From assembly GCA_963556145.1 (NCBI GenBank), contig OY744470.1, positions 3,658,001-3,722,000 of the forward strand: a stretch of DNA of 64,000 nt. The letters are read 5' to 3'. Both the position numbers and the translations under genes were made by a program. Of this stretch, positions 57,501 through 64,000 are shown one piece after another. The notes beneath the pieces were generated by a model. That model searched no databases. It saw only the letters and a list, made by a program, of their open reading frames with translations, and was not told the DNA's origin. Within the stretch, counting starts at the first letter, position 1; the number at the start of each line of letters is the position of its first letter. This DNA comes from Hygrocybe punicea (Eukaryota; Basidiomycota; Agaricomycetes; Agaricales; Hygrophoraceae).

Positions 57501-58554
57501 CCAGTGGTGTCATGAATGCAGTGAGGTCACGAGATGTAGGATGTACTTTCCTAGCATCAAATCCCCATAGTAAATCGAAGACTGTATAGCATTGGCGACC
57601 AGCGAAAGGTTCTACAAATTCATCTAGTATTGGAGGAAGGCCTGCATCACGTATTGTAACTGCATTGAGAGGTTGCAAATCATGGACTATACGAAGTTTT
57701 CCATCCTTCTTGCTTACACAAAACCATCTTGACCTATAAGAGGATTGACTTGGTTCATATACACCAGCATCTATTTTTCTCTTCAAAACATCCATGACTT
57801 TTTCTCTAAGTCCTGGTGGTATAGGAATATTTCGAAATGCCCAGGGTACATGTGGGACAGTAGGGATGATGTATGGTGAAAAGTAAGATTCCTTAAGTGT
57901 GCCTCTTTCAGTATCTTCAAAGCCAATAGCATCTTGGTTAAGTGACAAGAGGTGAGTAAATAATTTTTCTTCTTCTGGCCAAAGAAATCCATCATTGTTT
58001 ATCTTGAGTATCTTCAGACGTTCAGATGTAAGCTTCTCTGTAGGTATGAAGTCTGGTGGTATCATAGGAAGTGGTGGTAATGTGGAAAGAGGGTCATAGG
58101 GAAATTTCCTTGTAACACGTGCATCTTCTGGAAAGGTTCCAGGGACAGGATTTATTTTCTTGTCCACTCTTTTGTAAGCTGTAAGTGTTAATGGATATCC
58201 TTGACTATCTGTTTCTTCACAAGGGAATATGAGAATGTCTCCTTCTTCACATGTTAAGGTTCCTTCTCCTATAATGTAGTAATAGTCTGCTTCTTCTGAG
58301 GCACTTTCTTGCTTATTTGGTACTTCATTAAGATTGTAATCTTGATTGTCTTCATCTTCTGGGTAGACTAAAATAGGCATAGTTGTTTCTTGGCTATCCT
58401 TAATAGTCTCATAGTATACACTGAATTGTTCTAGTGGCTTATCTTCATGCTTAGAATTTTGAGGGTCCTCTTCATACAGTCTGACAGAAGTTATATTTGT
58501 CAGTTCAGTTTGTTTGTACACAGGTATACTAGGGCTGGCTAAGGATGTCAAATC
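54571..58554 (-). CDS. Gypsy pol: reverse transcriptase, RNase H, integrase and C-terminal ASCH domain
   Basis: The frame is open from 59019 to 54571. The part above about 58554 overlaps gag and has no pol homology; a splice acceptor (ACTATTCAG) ends at 58555, so coding probably begins there. In order: a linker with RVTRKFPYDPLSTLPPLP; reverse transcriptase with RWFCVSKKDGKLRIVHDLQP, LPTGFTNSPAEFQ and the catalytic SFIDDLP (near 57385); RNase H with YLSVDSSHIAAGFILSQ and RYSQPKLELYGLYRALRHWR; integrase with an HHCC zinc finger (HENLGH ... CHQCQ) and DDE residues in YIDVMF, VVTDNGGEV and GVIERG; and a last domain (54571 to about 54990) with IILAIKPEFAAHI and TKNFEFRKY, carrying the K-x-x-E-x-R signature of ASCH/PUA-like domains. 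It copies and integrates the element; the ASCH part may bind RNA. The frame is +1 relative to gag. Confidence 0.88.
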   Translation of the reverse strand, partial: DLTSLASPSIPVYKQTELTNITSVRLYEEDPQNSKHEDKPLEQFSVYYETIKDSQETTMPILVYPEDEDNQDYNLNEVPNKQESASEEADYYYIIGEGTLTCEEGDILIFPCEETDSQGYPLTLTAYKRVDKKINPVPGTFPEDARVTRKFPYDPLSTLPPLPMIPPDFIPTEKLTSERLKILKINNDGFLWPEEEKLFTHLLSLNQDAIGFEDTERGTLKESYFSPYIIPTVPHVPWAFRNIPIPPGLREKVMDVLKRKIDAGVYEPSQSSYRSRWFCVSKKDGKLRIVHDLQPLNAVTIRDAGLPPILDEFVEPFAGRQCYTVFDLLWGFDARKVHPTSRDLTAFMTPLGLLRLTSLPTGFTNSPAEFQRCMCFILQDEIPHTANSFIDDLPIKGPSSIYPDQDGRPEVLLENPGIRRFIWEHAQDVHRIMHRLACAGMTISAKKTQLCRSSVVIVGQKCTPEGRCPDDSRVQKVLDWPPLKTPKDVRGFLGLCGTVRIWIENYSALAKPLAELFHKGAEFIWDERRQAAFQALKEKVSSAPALRSIDYTSDRPTYLSVDSSHIAAGFILSQEDENGNRRPARYGSIPMSERESRYSQPKLELYGLYRALRHWRLYLIGIKNLHIEVDAKFIKGMLNEPDLQPNAAINRWIQGILLFDFKLIHVPATQFRGPDALSRRELADNEENEEHDDSWLDDIALLVHVPDPHEIRKFSFTVPTKLPYKAITLPSNNEIKLQQDKILIQVKHFLSTLEMPSTDTLQARRRFLKKTGQFYLKDDKLFRRNGQKMPSLVIMNAKKRIAILTQAHENLGHKGEQAVFDLVKLRFFWPHLRADVHYHISSCHQCQIRSLKKIEISPTISTPTAIFQKVYIDVMFMPPSGGYHFIVAARDDLSGATEVKALRSNNSHNLAKFFWEQIYCRYGAIEHVVTDNGGEVKGAFESLLRRLGIPQVRISPYNKHANGVIERGHFTLREAIVKSCEKDKTGKIKNWHKHVELASFADRITVSSVTGYSPYYLLHGTHPILPFDLTEATFMVEGFCSGLSTSDLLALRIRQLGRHQEDIDKAAAVLKQARFISKLQFDQRFHRRLQKRDYQPGELVLVYNSRLEMTIGKFKTDPRYLGPYEVVRQTRRGTYVLKELDGAVHAEHYAAFRILPYIYRTDPILYEIADQEDEAAEVEDCSVNQLISLKSGDITDIILAIKPEFAAHIASRTKNFEFRKYQVPATVCHMWLYETTPISSITGVITVGSVKVPGEVNDPSGLGNEDFDAGLKLSKYGYPIYHLHQLQVPLSADLLQKRYNTIIPHRYCIAPHSFIQDFPFSALIPIF

Positions 58555-58681
58555 CTGAATAGTCTTTGAAAATATAAACTTGTACACTATCACATCAAGT
58601 AATAAAATGTAGTACAGACAGATATAAAGAAGAGAGGTTTGACATAGGGGCAAAAATATTGTTGCAAGAGTAAACAAATCA

Positions 58682-61600
58682 CTAAGTAATTGTGGACTTG
58701 AGATATTTGGGAGGATCAAAATATCCTTCCTTAAGCAAATCTGCCACTGCTTCAGGGCGGCGAAAGCGCATATCCAAGACTGCATTGATAGCATCAGAGA
58801 GTAACATGCGGCGATTGGAGCGAAAGATGATAGAGGAATTTTTGAGGAAGGTGATTTCTTCTTCTTCAAGGAGAGGGTTTGACTCTGTGAAGTGAAGGGG
58901 CCTAAAATGCTCTGTTGCAGGTTCAGGTAGTCCTTCAGAAACTCCTTCTTCCAGAAACCGAAATAGTAAACACTTGTGGTTGAAATAATAGCGGACGGGG
59001 TCATTTGAAGGCCTTTCATTGATGAGGGCCCTCCAGTCAGGGGTGGCTAGCTTGAATCCAATTCTGCGAATGCCTTCAACCAAGGATCCTCTAATAGCTT
59101 TGAGGAAACTGATGTGAACATCAAATGTAGACATGTGGTCTGGCTCAGCTGTTAAGATTCTTGCAGCAGCTAAGTCCTGATGAGAGGAGCCAGCATTGGA
59201 GATGGTGAAGGAATACACTTGAATGGGTGATTGAGGGCGAATAGGAGGTGCTTCCATGCGAAGCTGAGTGAGTAGATTGGATTCTGGATATAATGGGCCT
59301 GATCTGACACTAAATGGGGATCTGGGATCCTTGGAGGGAGGTAAGGGCGAAATGCGTTCTCCTGCATTTAAGGCATTGGCACGATCAAATGGGAGTCTGG
59401 CATATTCATCAGAGGGGGTATTGATTTCCTCACCCTCTGGCAAGGACCAAGTATTGTCTGAGACAGGTGGCAATTGTAACAAAGGTATATCTTCAAGTGG
59501 GGGTGGTGTAGGCGAAAGCGATATCAAGCCTGGAGGGGAATCGAGCGGCTGCTGGGCTTCTTCAATGGCCTGACTGAGGTCTGAATTAAATTCTGTTATT
59601 GCTTCTGAATCTAGGGAATCAGACCTAGTCCAAGCGAACCATTCTAATTCTTCATCTGAGTCTGTGTCCATGGATTCATCAGAAGATGAATTAATGTCCT
59701 CAGAAGAGGACACACTGATAGGTCTAGTCCTAGATCCAGGTTCCTGATAAGGCTGAGGTAGAGATGAATTTATGGAAGTGGTATGAGAAATAATGATGGT
59801 GAGTGGATCTGGTTTGGGGCTTAGGATCTTGACAGCCTTATTTTCAGAGTCACTCCCAGAATAAACAGAAGAAGGTGATTGAGAATCTACAGACATAGAA
59901 GTATCTTTACTATCTATGTATTTATTTGAAGAATATAAATAATCATCACTATTATTATTTAAATCTGGCAAAATTTCCTCAAAGATAGGAGACTTAGGAG
60001 AATATCCTAAATCACTATATAGATCATCAAAAGACATAGAAGGGGAGCTAGAGACTAAAGGTACAAAATTTTCACTACTATTAAAAGGGGTAAAAGGGGG
60101 AGTAGGCAAATAAGAAGTAGCAGGGAACCAAATGTTTCCTACATCAGAACCAGGGGTGGCATGGTTGGAGACGTCTGATAAGAGGTCCGGATCGCTGGGG
60201 GGCTGGGAAATCGGCTCGCGTCCCAATTCGGCATGAGGAGGGGGTGGAAATGCGTAATTTACCTCTGCGTGGTTGTAAAGCATGCGGGGCGGTTCGAGCA
60301 CGACGGGGTTGATATATCTGACCTGGCCGACGGGCCAGTCCCAGTCGTCATCAGCAGGGAAAATAAATTCGGGGGTTTTCGCGGAAGTGGGGTAGTGATT
60401 GATGAGACCGGGCGAAGTGTCGCGTAAATGGGCATCAAGCGGCATATTGAGACCAGGTGGGAGTCCGTGGTCATAAACGAGCGCCGCCGGGGCGCTACGT
60501 TCATGATTTGCCGGTATATAGTTAGTGGATTCGAGGAGGGATGCAACTAACGGCGCGTGCGGAGAAGTGGGGATAATAACGTCGAGGAGGTCACTATCAG
60601 GGATGGCGTTGTGGCCGTTCATGGGTTCCGTGCGTATTGCGAGCTGAACGGTGGCCGCCGGGGCCGTATAATCGTCAAAAGAAGGCTTTTTCGTGAGTGA
60701 GGTAAAATCCGGGCATTTTTCGTGAGCGGGGTGCCTAGTACACACCGTGCAACCTGGCCATTCTACTTCCCCTTCATCACCTGCCTCGTATCCGTCATGA
60801 TCTGTATGTTCGAACAGGTCGCGGCTGATGTCGAGGGCGGAATGGTGAATGTCGTTGGTGGGGGCCGTTGAGTGGACTTCGGATCCCCGGAAATGAAAGA
60901 AATTGCTGTCCGTGGTCGCGGAAAGGTCCGTGGTACCATCTGCGAGGGTCGAAGTATTTTCCAGAGGCGTGGTAGTAGTCAGGGAGGGGCGTCTACGGCC
61001 ACGCTCCGTGTACTGTAGTGGAAGTCGTTTGTCAGTGAACAGATGAAGCGGGATCTTTCCCACCTCGTAGTCCCATTCCCAGCCTTCGATTTGGCTCCAA
61101 CCGCGCGCCTCGTCGTTGGTCAACGACGATTCGCGGTCGTCCTCGCCAGTGAGCGTGATAGCGGGGACAGAAGAGCCAACCGTGGGAATCCGCGTGACCG
61201 GTAAGTTAATGGGGTTACGGGGCGGTTCTAAGGGCGGAATAATGTCGCCGGGGCGCGTGCGAGGGTCACGAGTGGTCACTGGGAAAGAATAAAAGTCCTC
61301 TATGTAAGGAGGAGGGACAGGGGGAGGAGAAAAGTTCTCCTCAGTAGAAGGGTTGGCAAATGGGTAAAATTGAAAAACTAAATGTCCCATCCTTAAAGAG
61401 GGGGGGACACTTGGAGAATTTATTGTAGCTAGAGAAGCATTTAATAAAATTCCGTGCTCAAAAGGAACACCAAGGGAATCAATCCCCGGAGAAAGCCTAT
61501 ATCCTACAGTGGCAGCAATCAAAAATTTACTTAAATGGGGAGATTGGTAATCAAGGGAATTTCCCAAAAAGGAAGTGATAAGTCGGCCAGCATCTGGATG

Positions 61601-64000
61601 ACCGTTGGAGTGGATCCCTTCTACAGGGAGAGGAAGAGGGTGGTTATTGATCATAAAAGGTGGGATCTGGGGGGTTTGTGCAGCAGACATGGCTACTGTC
61701 TCTCCCATTTCTTCAGAGTTTTTATAGCAATTCCTATCTAAATTTCCCTGGTGTGAAAATCCATTTCTTATCTTTCTCCTTTTAGAAAATTCAGATTCTT
61801 CATTGTTCATGTCATCACAATGGGCTATGGACAATGCAAAAAGTTTCGAGCCATCATATGCATTTTTGGGGATATTGAAGCATGAGATACTTTTATCTCC
61901 TTTTACTTCAGACTTATCCTTATCCAAATAAGGCTTATCCTGTAAGCATGTAATCATTTCGGTAAAATAATTCGGTTTAAGCGGAGTTTGAAATTGCGGA
62001 TTATAGCGGACTAATGCCTTATTTTGTTCATAAGACTTAGGTAAAGGAATTGTAGTGGTTTCTTCAAGTTCCATAGGTAAAGTGCATAAATAGGATGTTG
62101 AGGCATGGGCAGTAGTAGCTCCTCTGATGTGATTAACTTGAGAATGGCTTGGTGTGACCATTAGTTCAAATCTGTTTGTCAAATCTTCAGGATTCTTGAA
62201 TACTAAATATGTACCATCTATTCTTTCATCAATAGAAACATAGTTGCCTCTTTGCCATGGTCTTCCAAGTAATAAATCAAATGGCACTGTCTCTCCTATG
62301 TAAAGATTGGCATAGGTAAGGACACCACCACAAGTCAATGGAACTTCTGAGACCAATCCTTTTAATGTTCCTTCACCTCCATTAGCATCATTCATTGTGA
62401 GAATTTTTCCTACATCCATAGGTCTTTGGATAATTTCTTTCCAGACTTTTTTACTAATCACATTTAACTGGGATCCAGTGTCAATGATGGCTTCAATAGG
62501 TCTTCTATCACATTCCATCTGAAGCCTGATTAACACTCCACGATCCTTGGTTATGAATGAGCTTGCAATGGCAGATACCTTTGCATTCTTTCTCTTGATC
62601 ATGTCTGTTAATTGCTCAGATAATTCCTTGGAAGAAGCTAATACTTCACGAACGCGCAGGGTAACTGGTGTGTCAAGGATTTGATTGACAACTTGAGTTT
62701 CTCCAATATTGACTGAAATTTCAGATTGTCTGGGAGTGGGCTTTGGACGAGTTATGGCATTATGTCTTTCAGCCATGATCTTGTTCTTATCTATGTTTGC
62801 CTTGTGTCCTTGTATATGAGTCTTGGCTGGCTTTGTTGGAGAAGGATCTATCATCTCCACATCTGAATCTGTGTCTGAAGGAATATGTATTGGGGCTCTT
62901 ATATCCATTGGAACAGGTTGTTTTGTATGTAGATCTTCTGTAGGATGGAATGGGTTTGTCTTCTTGAGAGCAAAAGGTAATGGTGCGGGTACATGTGCTT
63001 GAGCTTGCTTCTGTGCTGAAAGAGGGCCGGGTTTGACTGGGCCTTTAGGAATGGGTGGCAGTACTGTATTAGGCCTTATATTCTCTTTTCCTTTGGCCTT
63101 AATACCTGTGGGAGGATATACTCCATCTAATACTTCCTTCCTTGCTGCACCAATTTTCTGTGGTCCTCTGACTGCAGGCAGGATTTGTATTTCTTCTTCC
63201 TTGATTGTAGGTATAGTATATGCTTCAAAATCTTCTTCAACATCAGATTGATAGTAATCAGAGAATTGATCTTGTAATACATAGAAGTGTGACTGGACAT
63301 TGCTGGCCTTTTCAGCTACATGTCTATCAATTGCTTGTACAAATGTCTCACCCATATTTCTGCGAATTATTGAGCCATCTGGATAAACAATCCTTCCAAG
63401 ACCATCCTTGGTTATCTTGCCTGTCTTGAGTAATTCATTTATTTGGAAACATGTTTGCATTCCATGTCCTTGTCCTCCACAACCATAGCAGGTCATGGGT
63501 CCTCTTTGTTCATTGGAAGGAGTAAACGAATTGGTAGGGGTAAACGAACTAGTAGAAGGGTTTGGTGGAAGGCCAACACTATTGGCAGCTGAGATTTTGA
63601 AGGGAGGTCTTTGTGTTTGCTGTGACTGTGCTTGCTTTTGCTGAGGTTGTTTCAACTCAGGTGGGCTAATACAGTGAGCAATGTCTGGATCTAGCTTCAA
63701 GGCTCTATAGTATGCTAGTCCATACTTAATATCATCCAAAGAAAGCTTTCCCATTTGCTTGATTAAAGACTCTACTTCATTCTGGTGTGATGATGATGTG
63801 GAGGTAGACTTCCTGTCTATCCCCTTCCTGCCATTATCTTTCTTCTCAGCTTCTTTCCTTACTGTCTTCTTAAATAGTTCATCATCTGAATCATATGCCT
63901 TGGATTTGAATGCCTTCTTCTTCTTGCTAGCTTTCTTTCTCTTGATGCAGGCTTCATAGTCACTATCTGTATCATACTCTGATGAATCATCTGTATCAGA
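58682..64000 (-). CDS. Gypsy gag-protease polyprotein, 5' end outside the window
   Basis: The frame is open from the right edge; the first in-frame Met inside the window is at 63754, but upstream sequence continues without a stop as a Lys/Ser/Asp-rich segment, so the true start is outside. From that Met: a gag motif KLSLDDIKYGLAYYRALKLD; a CCHC zinc knuckle CYGCGGQGHGMQTC (near residue 90), which binds the genomic RNA; a basic linker; and a retropepsin with IEAIIDTGSQLNVIS (near residue 424). About 1150 further residues are Pro/Ser/acidic and mostly disordered. They include the cysteine/histidine cluster CTVCTRHPAHEKC (near residue 1000) and a folded-looking C-terminal segment (AINAVLDMRFRRPEAVADLL). 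Such a long post-protease extension is unusual. The stop at 58682 means pol needs frameshifting or splicing. Confidence 0.85.
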   Translation of the reverse strand, partial: SDTDDSSEYDTDSDYEACIKRKKASKKKKAFKSKAYDSDDELFKKTVRKEAEKKDNGRKGIDRKSTSTSSSHQNEVESLIKQMGKLSLDDIKYGLAYYRALKLDPDIAHCISPPELKQPQQKQAQSQQTQRPPFKISAANSVGLPPNPSTSSFTPTNSFTPSNEQRGPMTCYGCGGQGHGMQTCFQINELLKTGKITKDGLGRIVYPDGSIIRRNMGETFVQAIDRHVAEKASNVQSHFYVLQDQFSDYYQSDVEEDFEAYTIPTIKEEEIQILPAVRGPQKIGAARKEVLDGVYPPTGIKAKGKENIRPNTVLPPIPKGPVKPGPLSAQKQAQAHVPAPLPFALKKTNPFHPTEDLHTKQPVPMDIRAPIHIPSDTDSDVEMIDPSPTKPAKTHIQGHKANIDKNKIMAERHNAITRPKPTPRQSEISVNIGETQVVNQILDTPVTLRVREVLASSKELSEQLTDMIKRKNAKVSAIASSFITKDRGVLIRLQMECDRRPIEAIIDTGSQLNVISKKVWKEIIQRPMDVGKILTMNDANGGEGTLKGLVSEVPLTCGGVLTYANLYIGETVPFDLLLGRPWQRGNYVSIDERIDGTYLVFKNPEDLTNRFELMVTPSHSQVNHIRGATTAHASTSYLCTLPMELEETTTIPLPKSYEQNKALVRYNPQFQTPLKPNYFTEMITCLQDKPYLDKDKSEVKGDKSISCFNIPKNAYDGSKLFALSIAHCDDMNNEESEFSKRRKIRNGFSHQGNLDRNCYKNSEEMGETVAMSAAQTPQIPPFMINNHPLPLPVEGIHSNGHPDAGRLITSFLGNSLDYQSPHLSKFLIAATVGYRLSPGIDSLGVPFEHGILLNASLATINSPSVPPSLRMGHLVFQFYPFANPSTEENFSPPPVPPPYIEDFYSFPVTTRDPRTRPGDIIPPLEPPRNPINLPVTRIPTVGSSVPAITLTGEDDRESSLTNDEARGWSQIEGWEWDYEVGKIPLHLFTDKRLPLQYTERGRRRPSLTTTTPLENTSTLADGTTDLSATTDSNFFHFRGSEVHSTAPTNDIHHSALDISRDLFEHTDHDGYEAGDEGEVEWPGCTVCTRHPAHEKCPDFTSLTKKPSFDDYTAPAATVQLAIRTEPMNGHNAIPDSDLLDVIIPTSPHAPLVASLLESTNYIPANHERSAPAALVYDHGLPPGLNMPLDAHLRDTSPGLINHYPTSAKTPEFIFPADDDWDWPVGQVRYINPVVLEPPRMLYNHAEVNYAFPPPPHAELGREPISQPPSDPDLLSDVSNHATPGSDVGNIWFPATSYLPTPPFTPFNSSENFVPLVSSSPSMSFDDLYSDLGYSPKSPIFEEILPDLNNNSDDYLYSSNKYIDSKDTSMSVDSQSPSSVYSGSDSENKAVKILSPKPDPLTIIISHTTSINSSLPQPYQEPGSRTRPISVSSSEDINSSSDESMDTDSDEELEWFAWTRSDSLDSEAITEFNSDLSQAIEEAQQPLDSPPGLISLSPTPPPLEDIPLLQLPPVSDNTWSLPEGEEINTPSDEYARLPFDRANALNAGERISPLPPSKDPRSPFSVRSGPLYPESNLLTQLRMEAPPIRPQSPIQVYSFTISNAGSSHQDLAAARILTAEPDHMSTFDVHISFLKAIRGSLVEGIRRIGFKLATPDWRALINERPSNDPVRYYFNHKCLLFRFLEEGVSEGLPEPATEHFRPLHFTESNPLLEEEEITFLKNSSIIFRSNRRMLLSDAINAVLDMRFRRPEAVADLLKEGYFDPPKYLKSTIT
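60165..61275 (-). other. CpG-rich block inside the CpG-poor gag frame
   Basis: Over about 1.1 kb CpG is frequent (for example GGCTCGCGTCCCAATTCGG near 60210), while flanking gag and pol sequence has almost none. The boundaries are sharp, near 60165 and 61275, and the reading frame runs through unbroken. The encoded segment contains the CTVCTRHPAHEKC cluster. Confidence 0.7.

Larger units (their letters stand above)
51354..64000 (-). mobile_element. Ty3/Gypsy LTR retrotransposon, more than 12.6 kb, 5' end outside the window
   Basis: Read on the minus strand the order is gag-protease (right edge to 58682), pol with reverse transcriptase, RNase H, integrase and ASCH domain (to 54571), a third frame (53297-52725) and a 1260-bp LTR (52613-51354). 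Both long frames are open over thousands of bases although most of the element is nearly free of CpG. The gene order RT-RNase H-integrase places it in Ty3/Gypsy. The primer-binding site and 5' LTR should lie beyond 64000. Confidence 0.85.

Overview
The window looks like nuclear DNA of an agaricomycete (mushroom-forming basidiomycete) fungus. The evidence is short GT-AG introns of about 50-75 nt in every gene that can be reconstructed, a Pcl/Pho80-type cyclin, a fungal seven-helix receptor, a local cytochrome P450 family, a Plavaka-type DNA transposon and a large Ty3/Gypsy retrotransposon of a kind common in Agaricomycetes. There are no bacterial-type operons, no rRNA, no convincing tRNA and no CRISPR array. 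Gene models below were spliced by hand; where exon lengths could be summed to an intact frame this is stated.

Layout. 0-2 kb (minus): 3' part of an unrecognised multi-exon gene with a proline-rich tail carrying a repeated CISCLRDPS motif; it leaves the left edge. 2.2-2.9 kb (minus): a small four-helix membrane protein. 3.2-5.5 kb (plus): a seven-transmembrane receptor with a proline-rich repeat and an extra helical tail. 5.5-16 kb: coding-like remnants, then a long intergenic stretch. 16.1-17.3 kb (plus): cyclin. 18-24.7 kb: no recognisable gene, apart from a CpG-poor 871-bp element with terminal inverted repeats at 21.06-21.93 kb. 24.7-27.5 kb: a divergent pair of paralogous small secreted proteins. 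27.9-30.7 kb (plus): a HerA/FtsK-type P-loop ATPase with a LOTUS-like C-terminal domain. 32.5 kb: a long hairpin. 34.6-43.4 kb: three closely related P450 genes, the first two tail-to-tail and the last two head-to-head, sharing promoter blocks. 44.9-47.3 kb (plus): two housekeeping genes, RER1 and a TDA10/glycerate-kinase-like P-loop kinase. 47.6-51.3 kb: a Plavaka transposon with a divergent small gene. 51.35 kb to the right edge (minus): a Gypsy element longer than 12.6 kb, read gag-protease, pol, ORF3, 3' LTR.

How the parts relate. The receptor, P450 triplet and small secreted protein pair are typical environment-facing fungal gene sets that grow by local duplication. RER1, the kinase and the cyclin are conserved core genes. 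The right 16 kb is a nested transposon block: the Gypsy LTR abuts an interrupted small gene beside the Plavaka transposase. Most of the Gypsy element and the 21 kb element are strikingly poor in CpG, as expected under long-term CpG methylation, but parts of the Gypsy element (an internal block of gag, and ORF3) are CpG-rich. The most unusual features are an ASCH (PUA-like) domain fused to the C-terminus of the Gypsy pol protein, the HerA-LOTUS-like domain combination, and the AACAAT-motif array in the LTR promoter.
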